From positions 2,169 to 38,627 of the forward strand of contig JAHQRI010000004.1 of assembly GCA_019052695.1 (NCBI GenBank): DNA of 36,459 bases, given 5' to 3'. This document shows, piece after piece, positions 17,117 to 26,209 of the stretch. Within the stretch, counting starts at the first letter, position 1. Each line of letters starts with the position of its first letter. The stretch comes from Candidatus Omnitrophota bacterium. GTDB lineage: Bacteria; Omnitrophota; Omnitrophia; Omnitrophales; Aquincolibacteriaceae. The position numbers were made by a program, and so were the translations under genes. Below the pieces are notes generated by a model that saw only the letters and a list, made by a program, of their open reading frames with translations, was not told the origin of the DNA and searched no databases.

Positions 17117-19216
17117 TCAGTCCTTCTTTCTTTTCTTCCGGGGAGCGTTCAACGCGCTTTTTTTGACGCCTTTTTCCGCTTCGATCTTGCGGATCGCGTC
17201 GCGGTAGCGGGCCGCTTTGTCGAACTCAAGCGCCCGGGCTGCGGCTTCCATGCGCTGTTTCAGGAACGCGAGGTACTGCTTGGCCTCATAGGCCTCGCCG
17301 GACTCGTGGATGACCTCCCGCGTGAGGTCCTCGGCCTTCTTCCATTGTTCGATCCCCTGTTTGATCTCCTTCTTTACCGAGGCCGGACGGATCCCGTGTT
17401 GCGTGTTGTACGCGGCCTGGAGCTTGCGGCGGCGCGCGGTCTCATCGATCGCGCGTCGCATGGAATCCGTCACCTTGTCGCCGTACATGATGACCTTCCC
17501 GTTCACGTGGCGGGCGGCGCGGCCCGCGGTCTGGATCAAGGCGACCTCGTTGCGGAGGAACCCCTCCTTGTCCGCGTCGAGAACGATCACAAGCGACACC
17601 TCGGGAAGGTCCAGCCCTTCGCGCAGCAGGTTCACCCCGACCACGCAATCGTAGGTCTTCAGCCGGAGGTCCCTCAGGATCTCCACCCGTTCGAACGCGT
17701 CGAATTCAGAGTGAAGGTAATTGACCTTGATCCCGAGCTCTTTGAGGTAGCGGCTCAGGTCCTCGGCCATTTTCTTGGTCAGTGTCGTGATTAGCGTCCG
17801 TTCGCTCTTTGCAGCGCGGCGCTTGATCTCGGCGATCAGGTCGTCGATCTGGCCTTCGGTCTTTCGGACCTCGATCTCCGGGTCCATCAGGCCGGTCGGG
17901 CGGATGATCTGCTCGACCACTTCCTTCACGCGTCCTGTTTCATAAGGGCCCGGGGTGGCGGACACGTACAGGCATTGTTTGACCTTGCTTTCGAATTCCG
18001 AGAATTTGAGCGGCCGGTTATCGATGGCCGACGGCAGGCGGAACCCGTGGTCCACGAGGACCTGCTTGCGGGAAAGGTCCCCGTTGAACATCCCCCGGAC
18101 CTGCGGGATGCTTTGGTGCGATTCGTCGATGATGATCAGAAAGTCGTCGGGGAAATAATCAAGCAGCGTGTAGGGGGTCGACCCGGGGGCGCGGCCCGCC
18201 AGATGCCGCGAATAGTTCTCCACTCCGCCGCAGTAGCCGACCTCCCGGAGCATTTCCAAGTCATACTGGGTCCTCGACTCCAAACGCTTGGCCTGGAGGT
18301 CCTTGCCTTCCGCGACAAGTTTTTTGACCTGCTCTTTGAGTTCCCACTCGATGGCCTCGATCGCCTTTTCCAAACGGTCCCCCGGCGTCACGAAATGTTT
18401 TGCCGGGTAGATCGCCAGCCGCTCGATCTCGCGGACCGGCTTCAAGCTCTGCGCATCCAGCAACGTGATCCGTTCCAGACGTTCCGGACTGTCCAAACTT
18501 TTTATTTCTTTTCCAGAAGGATAGTTTGGACGGCCCCAATCTCCGCTTCGCTGCGATTGATCGGTATTGGGACCGAAATCGATCCGGTAAGGGTGGACGC
18601 CGTAGGAAGGGAAGAGATCGATCCGGCCGCCACGGACGCGGAACGTCCCCCGTTTGAGCTCGGTCTCGACCCTTTCATATTGCAGGGCGATCAATTGGGA
18701 CAGGAAAGCGTCGCGAGAGGCGGCATCGCCCCGGGCCACCGTCACGATCAGCCCCTGCCAGTCCTCGGGCGCCCCGAGGCCATAGATACAGGAAACGCTC
18801 GCGACGACGATGCAGTCCCGCCGCGACAGGAGGGAGCTCGTGGCCGCGAGGCGCAGGCGGTCGAGGTCTTCGTTGATCGAAGCGTCCTTTTCGATATAGG
18901 TATCGGTGTGCGGGATATAGGCCTCGGGCTGGTAATAATCGTAATAGGATACGAAGTATTCGACCGCATTCTGGGGGAAGAACTCCTTCAGTTCGGCGTA
19001 AAGCTGCGCCGCGAGGGTCTTGTTGTGGGAGATCACAAGGACCGGTTTGTCGAGCCGGGCGATCACGTGCGCCATAGTGAAGGTCTTGCCGGACCCGGTG
19101 ACGCCCATGAGGACCTGCTCCCGTTTCCCAGACCGGAACCCCTCGACGAGCTTGCGGATCGCCTCCGGCTGGTCGCCTTTCGGCCGCATCGAAGAAACAA
19201 GGGTGAAAAGGCTCAT
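17117..19216 (-). CDS. uvrB: UvrB, excinuclease ABC subunit B, with in-frame insert
   Basis: UvrB is the damage-verifying helicase-like subunit of nucleotide excision repair. It is loaded by UvrA and nicks DNA with UvrC. The 699 residues include Walker A GVTGSGKT (38-45), the beta-hairpin [12 protein letters not shown] (91-102), DESH (364-367), helicase motifs including [19 protein letters not shown], and a C-terminal UVR motif ([25 protein letters not shown]) that contacts UvrC. The N-terminus [17 protein letters not shown] fits the family start. There is no Shine-Dalgarno; TATAAT lies five nt before the ATG. Residues about 215-244 ([14 protein letters not shown] onward) have no counterpart in E. 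coli UvrB, and their DNA forms two adjacent inverted repeats with AT-richer codons. Catalytic motifs are intact, so it should be active. Confidence 0.97.
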   Translation of the reverse strand: MSLFTLVSSMRPKGDQPEAIRKLVEGFRSGKREQVLMGVTGSGKTFTMAHVIARLDKPVLVISHNKTLAAQLYAELKEFFPQNAVEYFVSYYDYYQPEAYIPHTDTYIEKDASINEDLDRLRLAATSSLLSRRDCIVVASVSCIYGLGAPEDWQGLIVTVARGDAASRDAFLSQLIALQYERVETELKRGTFRVRGGRIDLFPSYGVHPYRIDFGPNTDQSQRSGDWGRPNYPSGKEIKSLDSPERLERITLLDAQSLKPVREIERLAIYPAKHFVTPGDRLEKAIEAIEWELKEQVKKLVAEGKDLQAKRLESRTQYDLEMLREVGYCGGVENYSRHLAGRAPGSTPYTLLDYFPDDFLIIIDESHQSIPQVRGMFNGDLSRKQVLVDHGFRLPSAIDNRPLKFSEFESKVKQCLYVSATPGPYETGRVKEVVEQIIRPTGLMDPEIEVRKTEGQIDDLIAEIKRRAAKSERTLITTLTKKMAEDLSRYLKELGIKVNYLHSEFDAFERVEILRDLRLKTYDCVVGVNLLREGLDLPEVSLVIVLDADKEGFLRNEVALIQTAGRAARHVNGKVIMYGDKVTDSMRRAIDETARRRKLQAAYNTQHGIRPASVKKEIKQGIEQWKKAEDLTREVIHESGEAYEAKQYLAFLKQRMEAAARALEFDKAARYRDAIRKIEAEKGVKKSALNAPRKKRKKD
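18491..18571. repeat. Double-hairpin insert inside uvrB
   Basis: GTCCAAACT (18491-18499) pairs perfectly with AGTTTGGAC (18523-18531). Immediately after, CCCAAT (18535-18540) pairs with ATTGGG (18566-18571). The 81 bp span equals 27 codons and coincides with the stretch absent from other UvrB proteins. Codons here (CCT, TCT, GGA, AAA, GAA, ATA, AAA, AGT) differ from the GC-ending codons on either side. Confidence 0.8.
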
Positions 19217-19221
19217 GCGGC

Positions 19222-19227
19222 ATTATA
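19222..19227 (-). promoter_or_regulatory. Extended -10 element abutting the uvrB start codon
   Basis: On the minus strand TGC-TATAAT is a perfect extended -10 element, with only GCCGC between it and the ATG. Transcription would start at or next to the A of ATG, giving a leaderless message. No Shine-Dalgarno is present, which fits. Confidence 0.6.
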
Positions 19228-19265
19228 GCATTCCGGACCCGCGGGCCGAAGGCCTCGCCCTCCGG

Positions 19266-19835
19266 TCAAGGGTGCTGGGGCAGGCCGGCGGGCTGAGCCT
19301 TTTTACGGGGAAGTTCGGGAAAGAAAAAAGACGTTTCTTTCTTATAGTGAAGATAGGCGTCCCCGAAACGTTCCGCGAGCTCTTTTTCTTCGACGGTGAT
19401 GATCTCGACGAGCAACAGGGCCATGATCAGCGAAGCGCCCGCGTAGGCCCCCGGCCGGTTGAAGATCGCGGCCCAGCCGGAAAGGTAGCAGAAAAAACCG
19501 AACATCATGGGATTGCGGCAAAAACGGTAAGGACCGTCCGGAAGGAAGATCCGGGTCGGGACCACCGGAACGGGAGTCCCCTGTCCCTTCCGCCATTGCC
19601 AGACGATCGCCCACACGAGCCACGGGATCCCGCAAATGAAGAAATCCAGACCGAGGATCCAGGCAAGATCGGAAGGGAGGACGGCCCCGCCGGGCAATTT
19701 GCCGCAGTACCCAACCAATGCCGGCCATCCGGCAAGGAACAACGTGGCGCCGCAAACGGTGGCGACGGCCCGGTAGGTCCGGGAATGCTCTTGGCCCGAA
19801 CGGAGCACCAAAAAACGGATCAGCTTTTCAAGCAT
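19266..19835 (-). CDS. Isoprenylcysteine/phospholipid methyltransferase-family membrane protein
   Basis: 189 residues; the ATG has AGGAGG upstream. About four membrane helices are followed by the hallmark of the ICMT/PEMT group: GPYRFCRNPMMFGFF (about 101-115), then near the C-terminus EEKELAERFGDAYLHYKKET, which carries the EExxL..FG..Y..Y pattern of the cofactor-binding site. Such bacterial proteins methylate small or lipid substrates using S-adenosylmethionine in the inner membrane; the substrate is not predictable. It lies 42 bp downstream of nadC and 49 bp upstream of uvrB. Confidence 0.85.
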   Translation of the reverse strand: MLEKLIRFLVLRSGQEHSRTYRAVATVCGATLFLAGWPALVGYCGKLPGGAVLPSDLAWILGLDFFICGIPWLVWAIVWQWRKGQGTPVPVVPTRIFLPDGPYRFCRNPMMFGFFCYLSGWAAIFNRPGAYAGASLIMALLLVEIITVEEKELAERFGDAYLHYKKETSFFFPELPRKKAQPAGLPQHP

Positions 19836-19877
19836 GAAAGCCTCCCTTCCCCGCCCCTCCCCGGGGCATGATCGGGT

Positions 19878-20789
19878 CTAATCGATCAGCAGCGAAAAAT
19901 CGACGGCTTTGACCGAATGGGTGAGCGAACCGACCGAGATCGTATCGACCCCCGCGGCCGCGAACTCACGGACGTTTTCGAGCGTGATACCGCCGGACGC
20001 CTCCAGAAGGATCCCCGGCGCTTCTTGGCGAACGATGGCGGCGGCCTTCTTGGCCGCCCGGGGCGTGAAGTTGTCCAGCAGGATGACCTTGGCCTTGAGC
20101 TGGATCGCCTCCCAAAGTTCGGCGAGACTGCGCACCTCGATCTCGAACTGGCCGGGATGGCGCTTGAGCTTCGCCAACTCGCCGTGGGTCCGGTGGTTCT
20201 CTTTGATGAAGATGAACTCGTCGAGCCCCTGCCGGTGGTTATGGCCCCCGCCGACCTGCACCGCGACCTTTTCAAGCTCCCGCCAGAGCGGCATGGTCTT
20301 TCGGGTGTCGAGGATGAGGGCGGGATACCGTTTGACCTTGTTCACGAACTGCCGCGTCTTGGTCGCGATCCCGGACAGATGGCCGATGAAGTTCACCATC
20401 GTCCGTTCCACCTTGAGGACCGAGCGGATATTCCCGTGCATCTTGAACACAATCTGGCCGGGCCGTACCTTTTGGCCGTTACGAACGCGGAATTCCAATC
20501 TCACACCGGGGTCCGCGATCCTGAAAAGCTCCCGGACGAGCCGCTCGCCGCAAAAGATCCCCTTCTCCTTGGCGATCACCCGGGCGGTCCCGCGCGCATG
20601 CGGGGGGATCAGCAGGTTGGACGTTACGTCCCCCCTGCCGATGTCCTCGTGCAGGGCCTGTTTTAAAAGAGAGATCGTCTGTTTGGAAACGGGGATCAGC
20701 CGGCCGTAAGCGCCGCCCCCGTGGAGCGCGGTCTCCCTATCCGAGACTCGCGAGCTGGCTCTGGTAGGATAAACAAAGTTTTTGGGCAT
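19878..20789 (-). CDS. nadC: Quinolinate phosphoribosyltransferase (NadC)
   Basis: NadC converts quinolinate and PRPP to nicotinate mononucleotide, CO2 and pyrophosphate in NAD synthesis. Family landmarks: [87 protein letters not shown] and [21 protein letters not shown]. The usual GLR of the DTRKT-PGLR motif reads LWR here. The start is uncertain. The nearest ATG (20789) overlaps the valS 3' end by 53 bp and adds an unusual N-terminus. No ATG, GTG or TTG lies between the valS stop and the conserved core, so initiation at a CTG (20699), which gives a normal-length N-terminus, is an alternative. Confidence 0.93.
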   Translation of the reverse strand: MPKNFVYPTRASSRVSDRETALHGGGAYGRLIPVSKQTISLLKQALHEDIGRGDVTSNLLIPPHARGTARVIAKEKGIFCGERLVRELFRIADPGVRLEFRVRNGQKVRPGQIVFKMHGNIRSVLKVERTMVNFIGHLSGIATKTRQFVNKVKRYPALILDTRKTMPLWRELEKVAVQVGGGHNHRQGLDEFIFIKENHRTHGELAKLKRHPGQFEIEVRSLAELWEAIQLKAKVILLDNFTPRAAKKAAAIVRQEAPGILLEASGGITLENVREFAAAGVDTISVGSLTHSVKAVDFSLLID

Positions 20790-23601
20790 CTTCGAGTTTC
20801 TCTTTCTCCTTTTGCAGGATCTCATGCGGCGCTTTCTCCGCGAATGACGGGTTCTCCAATTTCTTACGCAAGGTCGCGACCCATTGTTCGGTCTCCTTCA
20901 GTTTTTTCCGGATCCTCTGGGCTTCCGCGGCAAGGTCCAGGACCCCCTCGGTCGCGATGAAAATGTCGAACTCCGGGAACGCGTTCGCGACCATGGTCTT
21001 CTCTTTCCGAAATTCCCGCGCGCATTCGAGCATTTCGAGGCGCGCGAGCGTTTTCACTTCCCGCTCGAAAGCCCTGAGGACCTCCAGGACCTCCGGATCC
21101 TTGCACGCGATCACGGCCCTGAGCTTACTCGCGGGCGGGATCTGGAAGCGGGAACGGAGGTCGCGGATCCCGCTCACCGCCCTCTGCAGCATCCCGACCG
21201 CTTTTTGGGCGTCGCGGTCCTCGAAGATCTTTTCCCCATGCGGCCAGGCCGCGAACATCACGGTCGCGGGCCAATGTTCCCGCTCCGCCAGGGGAACCTT
21301 CTCTTTAAATTTTTGCCATATCTCTTCCGTGATGAACGGCATGAAAGGATGCAGCAGCCGCAGGACCCGTTCGCAAACAAAGAACAAGACTTGCTGCGTT
21401 TGGCGTTTAAGCACGCCGTCCTGCCCCTGGATCATCGGTTTGGCCAGTTCGATGTACCAGTCGCAAAAGTCATCCCACACAAAATGGTAAAGTTCGCTGG
21501 CCGCCTGCGCCAGGCCGAACTGGCCGAGGTGTCTTTCGATCTCGGCCGTCTTTTCCTCAAGCCGCGAAAGGATCCAGCGGTTCGGCAGGGACAACGCCGC
21601 TTTCCCGAATTGCGCCGGGTCCGCGGAGGCTTCCTTGAAATCCTCCAGCTGCATCAGCACGAACCGGCAGGCGTTCCAGACCTTGTTCGTAAAGTTGCGC
21701 CCCATCTCGAACTTCTCACGGGCGAGATAAACGTCCTGCGCGCTCAGCATCACCAGGCTATAGCGCAAAGCGTCCGCCCCCATCTCGTCGATCACTTCCA
21801 GGGGGTCGATCGAGTTCCCGAGCGATTTCGACATCTTGAGCCCGGTTGCCGCGCGCACCGTCCCGTGGATATAGATCCGGCGGAAGGGGACCTCATCGCA
21901 AAATTCCAGACCCGCCATGATCATGCGCGCCACCCAGAAAAAAATGATCTCCGGCGCCGTCACGAGGTCCGAGGTCGGGTAGAATTTTTTTAAGTCGGAT
22001 TTGTTTTCCGACGTACCCGCCGACGCTTCAGTGGCGGGCCAGCCCAGCGTCGAGAACGGCCACAGCCAGGACGAGAACCAGGTGTCGAGAACGTCGGTAT
22101 CCTGTTTTAATTCCGTGCTCCCGCAGGTGGGACATTTTAAAGGTTTTTCACGGGCCACAATGATCCCTGCTTCCGTTTCACGCGCAACGGTCAACGCGCA
22201 ACGTTGCGATTCTCTGTCCTTCCTTGTGCTTTGCGCGTTGCGCGTTGCGCAGCTTTTGCAGTACCAAGCCGGAATCTGATGGCCCCACCAGATCTGGCGG
22301 GAAATGCACCAATCGCGGATCCCATGCAGCCAGTTGAGATAGACCTTCGTCCAGCGGTCCGGATAAAAAACGGTCTTTCCCTGTTCGTGCGCCTGGATCG
22401 CCTTTTCGGCGAGGGGCTTCATTTTCACGAACCATTGTTTGGAAAGGTACGGCTCGACCACGGTATCGCAGCGATAGCAGTGACCGACGGCGTGGAGATG
22501 CGAATCGCGTTTGATAAAAAGCCCGAGCGCTTCAAGGTCGTGGAGGACCTTCTTGCGGGCCTCGAACCGGTCCATGCCTTTGTAGGCGCCGCCATTCTCG
22601 TTGATCTTGCCGTCCGGCGTCATCACGTTCACCTGCACAAGTCCGTGCCGGTGCCCCATCGCAAAGTCGTTCGGGTCATGCGCCGGCGTCACTTTGACGA
22701 TACCGGTCCCGAACTCGGGGTCCACGAACGCGTCCGCGATCACGGGGATCTCGCGCTCCACGAGCGGCAGGACGATCTTTTTGCCGATCAAGTGCTTGTA
22801 GCGCGGGTCTTCCGGGTTCACCGCGACGGCCGTATCGCCCAGCATCGTTTCGGGACGGGTCGTGGCGACCACAATGTGGTCTTCCCCCATTTTTTCATAA
22901 GGACCGCTCTTGCCCGCGATCGGGTACTTGATGTGATAGAGGCCGCCCTGCACGTCCTTGTGGGCCGCCTCTTCGTCGGAGAGCGCCGTCTGGCAACGGG
23001 GGCACCAATTAATGATGTAATTGCCGCGGTAGATCAGGCCGCGTTCATAAAGCGTCACGAATGCTTCGCGCACGGCCTTCGATAAGCCTTCATCCATGGT
23101 AAAACGCTCACGCGACCAATCGCAGGACGCCCCAAGCCGGCGCAACTGTCGCGTGATCGTCGAGCCGTGCGCCTCTTTCCATTTCCAGACTTCTTGAAGA
23201 AAGGCTTCGCGTCCGAGGTCCCAGCGGGTCTTTTTTTCCTTGGCGAGCTTTTTTTCGACCACGTTTTGCGTTGCGATCCCGGCGTGATCGACCCCTGGCA
23301 CCCAGAGCGTGTCGGCACCCTTCATGCGGTTCCAACGGACCAGGATGTCCTGGATGGAATTATTGAGGGCGTGCCCCATATGGAGGATGCCCGTTACGTT
23401 CGGCGGCGGGATCACAATGACATAGACCGGAGACTTGAGACCGGAGACTTGAGACCCTTGCTTTTTGTCTCGAGCCGCTAGTCTCTGGTCTTCAGTCCCA
23501 GCGACTCCGTCGCTTTGCGGACGAAAGTAGCCGGAGGACTCCCAAAGGGAATACCACTTCGTTTCAACGTTCTTAGAATTGTATTGTTTGTCTCGTTCCA
23601 T
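20737..23601 (-). CDS. valS: Valyl-tRNA synthetase with three in-frame repeat inserts
   Basis: ValS charges tRNA-Val. The class I signatures are intact: HMGH (74-77) and KMSKS (589-593). The editing domain ([17 protein letters not shown]), the tungsten-like [18 protein letters not shown] region, the anticodon-binding domain and the C-terminal coiled coil ([18 protein letters not shown]) are also present. At 954 residues it is longer than common forms. Three stretches have no counterpart in typical ValS and coincide with inverted repeats: about residues 29-58, 452-479 and 522-536. The second splits a zinc-type cysteine cluster (CKSC...CPTC). The ATG at 23601 fits the family N-terminus ([17 protein letters not shown]) but has no Shine-Dalgarno; a repeat element ends 4 bp before it. 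The 3' end may overlap nadC. Confidence 0.96.
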   Translation of the reverse strand: MERDKQYNSKNVETKWYSLWESSGYFRPQSDGVAGTEDQRLAARDKKQGSQVSGLKSPVYVIVIPPPNVTGILHMGHALNNSIQDILVRWNRMKGADTLWVPGVDHAGIATQNVVEKKLAKEKKTRWDLGREAFLQEVWKWKEAHGSTITRQLRRLGASCDWSRERFTMDEGLSKAVREAFVTLYERGLIYRGNYIINWCPRCQTALSDEEAAHKDVQGGLYHIKYPIAGKSGPYEKMGEDHIVVATTRPETMLGDTAVAVNPEDPRYKHLIGKKIVLPLVEREIPVIADAFVDPEFGTGIVKVTPAHDPNDFAMGHRHGLVQVNVMTPDGKINENGGAYKGMDRFEARKKVLHDLEALGLFIKRDSHLHAVGHCYRCDTVVEPYLSKQWFVKMKPLAEKAIQAHEQGKTVFYPDRWTKVYLNWLHGIRDWCISRQIWWGHQIPAWYCKSCATRNAQSTRKDRESQRCALTVARETEAGIIVAREKPLKCPTCGSTELKQDTDVLDTWFSSWLWPFSTLGWPATEASAGTSENKSDLKKFYPTSDLVTAPEIIFFWVARMIMAGLEFCDEVPFRRIYIHGTVRAATGLKMSKSLGNSIDPLEVIDEMGADALRYSLVMLSAQDVYLAREKFEMGRNFTNKVWNACRFVLMQLEDFKEASADPAQFGKAALSLPNRWILSRLEEKTAEIERHLGQFGLAQAASELYHFVWDDFCDWYIELAKPMIQGQDGVLKRQTQQVLFFVCERVLRLLHPFMPFITEEIWQKFKEKVPLAEREHWPATVMFAAWPHGEKIFEDRDAQKAVGMLQRAVSGIRDLRSRFQIPPASKLRAVIACKDPEVLEVLRAFEREVKTLARLEMLECAREFRKEKTMVANAFPEFDIFIATEGVLDLAAEAQRIRKKLKETEQWVATLRKKLENPSFAEKAPHEILQKEKEKLEDAQKLCLSYQSQLASLG
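21994..22038. repeat. Short double-hairpin insert inside valS
   Basis: GTCGGA (21994-21999) pairs with TCCGAC (22007-22012), and CCCGCC (22016-22021) pairs with GGCGGG (22033-22038). The 45 bp encode about residues 522-536 ([15 protein letters not shown]), where typical ValS has only a few residues before DLKKFYPTS. The double-hairpin plan is like that of the uvrB insert. Confidence 0.65.
22182..22250. repeat. Heptamer-armed inverted repeat inside valS
   Basis: The left arm (22182-22203) and right arm (22231-22250) are reverse complements at 18 of 20 positions. Each arm is a run of 7-bp units of the form NNCAACG. The insert codes for residues roughly 452-479 ([20 protein letters not shown] and a few more), between CKSC and IIVAREKP, which are adjacent in ordinary ValS. 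The frame is kept. Confidence 0.85.
23425..23499. repeat. GAGACTT-type heptamer inverted repeat near the valS start
   Basis: The left arm is a perfect alternation of 7-mers GGAGACT and TGAGACC (23429-23456, four units). The right arm (23467-23499) is a decayed complement (GTCTCGA, GTCTCTG, GTCTTCA). It encodes residues about 35-59 of ValS, inserted just before [13 protein letters not shown], with the reading frame preserved. Confidence 0.8.
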
Positions 23602-23605
23602 TTTC

Positions 23606-23696
23606 GCACAACGCTCAACGCGCAAGGCACAACGACAATCACACGACGAAATCCACTTGGGTATTTACGTTGTGCGTTGACCGTTTCGCGTTGCGC
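23606..23696. repeat. Heptamer-armed inverted repeat in the valS leader
   Basis: The left arm (23606-23634) and right arm (23668-23696) are each built of four NNCAACG-like 7-mers and are largely complementary, separated by a 33-bp spacer. It is the same family as the element inside valS. It ends 4 bp upstream of the valS ATG and occupies the place of a ribosome-binding site. Confidence 0.85.
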
Positions 23697-23742
23697 AAGA
23701 TTTATCCTTTGAGCAGTTCATACTTCCATAGGTATAAGAACG

Positions 23743-24558
23743 TCACGGCTCCACCGAAGCCGTTTCCAAAGCAGCCTTCAAGGACTGCTCCCTTTCCAGA
23801 AGCGCCGCGATGGATCCCCGGTCGTTCTCCCGGGCGATCTCAAGTGCCGTCCGTCCTTGCGGGTTCGTGAGATCAAGCTTCGCGCCGTGTTCGACCAAAG
23901 ACCGCACGATCGCTTCATAGCCGTACGCGGCCGCCTCCATAAGGGGAGTCTGGCCGACCCTTGAAAGCGTGTTCACATCGTCGCCGGCATTCAGACGCCT
24001 CTCGACCTCCACCAGTTCCCCGGTCCGGACGGCCATGATCAGGTCCCGCGCGGGTCGTGAAGCGCGGACAGATTCGACCCCAAGCTCCCGGGAATACGGA
24101 AGCGGGGACCGCGACGTCTTTTCAGAGCCGGTCACGGCTTCAAAAAAGGCCGCCATTTTTTGAGCCGCGGGGCTCCGGCCGACGTCCCGGAACAGTTGCC
24201 CCGCCTTTTGGGCCCAATCCTCCCGGAGGAGGTCCGTTTTTTCAAGATCACCGAACTTCGCTTGGATCTCCTTGAGGGACCGCATCCTTTCTTCCTTCTG
24301 CCCCGGACCGCCGCTTTGCGTATAGATCAAAAGAGAGCCTGCCGTCAGCAACACGGCGCATACCCCCAACAAAAAGGGCTTCGCCGCCCGGTCCCAATGA
24401 AGAAAAAGAAAAAAGATCTGAAAAAAGGGAAGGAACAGGCAGGCAAACCCCCAACGCACGCTTGTCCTGAAAGCCGCGACGATCATCCACACCTGCGACA
24501 GCCCCAACAAAGCCACTGCCAGGGAAGACGCCACAACGAGATTGTTGAGAGGGGTCAT
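23743..24558 (-). CDS. Membrane protein with C-terminal ankyrin repeats
   Basis: 271 residues. Three hydrophobic helices lie at the N-terminus (about 5-27, 36-54 and 62-80). A cytoplasmic helical linker follows (about 90-165), then ankyrin repeats from about 170 to 255. The clearest ankyrin repeats are VGQTPLMEAAAYGYEAIVRSL and QGRTALEIARENDRGSIAALL, each with the TPLxxA/TALxxA turn. These domains bind protein partners; the target is unknown. AAGGA lies close to the ATG. The gene starts 6 bp after the cimA stop, so it is in the cimA operon. Just beyond its stop, at 23702-23724, there is a near copy of the last codons of cimA. Confidence 0.85.
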   Translation of the reverse strand: MTPLNNLVVASSLAVALLGLSQVWMIVAAFRTSVRWGFACLFLPFFQIFFLFLHWDRAAKPFLLGVCAVLLTAGSLLIYTQSGGPGQKEERMRSLKEIQAKFGDLEKTDLLREDWAQKAGQLFRDVGRSPAAQKMAAFFEAVTGSEKTSRSPLPYSRELGVESVRASRPARDLIMAVRTGELVEVERRLNAGDDVNTLSRVGQTPLMEAAAYGYEAIVRSLVEHGAKLDLTNPQGRTALEIARENDRGSIAALLEREQSLKAALETASVEP

Positions 24559-24564
24559 GGGTCC

Positions 24565-26142
24565 TTATCCCTTGAGCAGTTTATATTCGATGGCCTCGAC
24601 AAGAGCCTTCCAGCTGGCCTCGATGATGTTCTCGTGAACGCCGACCGTGGTCCAGGCACGGGCCGTCCCCTTGTCCTGGAACTCGATAAAAACACGTACC
24701 TTGGCGGCCGTTCCGGCCTCGGAGTTCACCACGCGCACTTTGTAATCCGTAAGATGGATCTTTTCGATCTCGGGATAGGAGCGGCCGAGCGCTTTCCGGA
24801 GTGCCGAATCCAGCGCGTTCACGGGCCCGTCCCCTTCGGCCGACTCGAAGTGTTCCTTGCCCTTTGCCGTCAATTTAACATCCGCAACCGACCGCGGGCT
24901 GCCGTCACCGATCTTCTCGGTGCGGACCGAGATGTCCTTGATCTTGAAGAACGGCTTAAACCGCCCCAGCAGTTTTTTCACGAGAAGCTCAAAACTAGCC
25001 TCCGCAGCTTCAAATTGATAGCCCTCATGTTCCAGACGCTGGATCTCGGTCAGGATCTTCTTGGTCTCCGGGGAGTCCTTCTGGAAATGCAGTTCCAGTT
25101 CCTTCGCCTTGATCATAATGTTCGTTTTGCCGCCGAGTTCGCTGACAAGGTAGCGGCGGTAATTCCCGACCGCCTTGGGCTCGATGTGCTCGTAGGTCTT
25201 CGCGTTCTTCACCATCGCGTTGATGTGCACGCCGCCTTTGTGCGCGAACGCCGAGCGCCCCGTGAACGGCTGGTTGTTCACGAGCGGCATATTGCAGACC
25301 TCCGCGACATAATGCGAAAGAGCGGAAAGTTCTTTCAGTTTGGCCGGCGGAAAGCATTTGAAACCCATCTTGAACTGCAGGTCCGGGATAATGCTCGTGA
25401 GGTTCGCGTTCCCGCAGCGCTCCCCGATCCCGTTGACCGTGCCCTGCACCAGCACACACCCTTCACCGGCCGCCTGGATCGAATTCGCGACGGCGAGCTC
25501 GGCATCGTTGTGGCAGTGGATCCCGAGCGGCGTTTTCACCGTACGCTTGACCCGTAGGATCGCGTGGCGGACCTCGTGAGGAAGCGTTCCTCCGTTGGTA
25601 TCGCAAAGCGTGAGGTTATCCGCGCCGGCCTTTGCAGCCTGCTGGAGCGTCTTGAGGGCGTATTCGGGGTTCGCCTTGAAGCCGTCGAAAAAATGTTCGG
25701 CGTCGTAGATCACTTCGATCTTCCGGTCCTTCAGGAACGCGACCGTTTCGTAGATCATCAGAAGGTTTTCTTTGAGCGCGGTCTTGAAAACCTCCGTCAC
25801 GTGCATGTCCCAGGATTTCCCGAAGACCGTGACGACTTTCGTCCCAGCCTCGAGCAGGGCCTTGACCTGAGTGTCCTCTTTGACCTTCATGTGGGCCCGC
25901 CGTGTGGAACCAAAGGCCGCGACCTTCGAACGGCGCAGACCGGCCTGCTTGATCATATGGAAAAACTCCATGTCCTTCGGATTGGAGCCCGGCCATCCGC
26001 CTTCGATGTAGTGAATCCCGAACTGGTCGAGCCGCTTCGCGATCAAGACTTTGTCATGAGAGGACAAACTGATCCCCTCCGCTTGAGAACCGTCTCGTAA
26101 AGTTGTGTCGTAGAATTGAATTTTTTTAGCCTTGTTTTTCAT
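24565..26142 (-). CDS. cimA: Citramalate synthase (CimA)
   Basis: CimA condenses pyruvate with acetyl-CoA to (R)-citramalate, the first step of the threonine-independent isoleucine route. 525 residues from the ATG at 26142, which has TTGGAG at 7 nt. The HMGL-like catalytic domain has FYDTTLRDGSQAEG (10-23) with the metal Asp, and HCHND (209-213) with metal His residues. The signature NGIGERCGNANL (237-248) and the C-terminal LeuA-type regulatory domain (about 390-520) follow. EGGWPGSNPKD and the length (LeuA and HcsA differ) favour the CimA/LeuA2 type. It is probably feedback-regulated by isoleucine or leucine through the C-terminal domain. Confidence 0.95.
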   Translation of the reverse strand: MKNKAKKIQFYDTTLRDGSQAEGISLSSHDKVLIAKRLDQFGIHYIEGGWPGSNPKDMEFFHMIKQAGLRRSKVAAFGSTRRAHMKVKEDTQVKALLEAGTKVVTVFGKSWDMHVTEVFKTALKENLLMIYETVAFLKDRKIEVIYDAEHFFDGFKANPEYALKTLQQAAKAGADNLTLCDTNGGTLPHEVRHAILRVKRTVKTPLGIHCHNDAELAVANSIQAAGEGCVLVQGTVNGIGERCGNANLTSIIPDLQFKMGFKCFPPAKLKELSALSHYVAEVCNMPLVNNQPFTGRSAFAHKGGVHINAMVKNAKTYEHIEPKAVGNYRRYLVSELGGKTNIMIKAKELELHFQKDSPETKKILTEIQRLEHEGYQFEAAEASFELLVKKLLGRFKPFFKIKDISVRTEKIGDGSPRSVADVKLTAKGKEHFESAEGDGPVNALDSALRKALGRSYPEIEKIHLTDYKVRVVNSEAGTAAKVRVFIEFQDKGTARAWTTVGVHENIIEASWKALVEAIEYKLLKG

Positions 26143-26209
26143 ACTTTTCTCCAATGAGCACATCCCTTATGGAGCGTGTAGCGCGACATAAGCGATCTGT
26201 GCGAATTGG

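Noticed and set aside
17975-19228. 417-codon plus-strand frame
   Set aside because: It is entirely antisense to uvrB, which has all family motifs.
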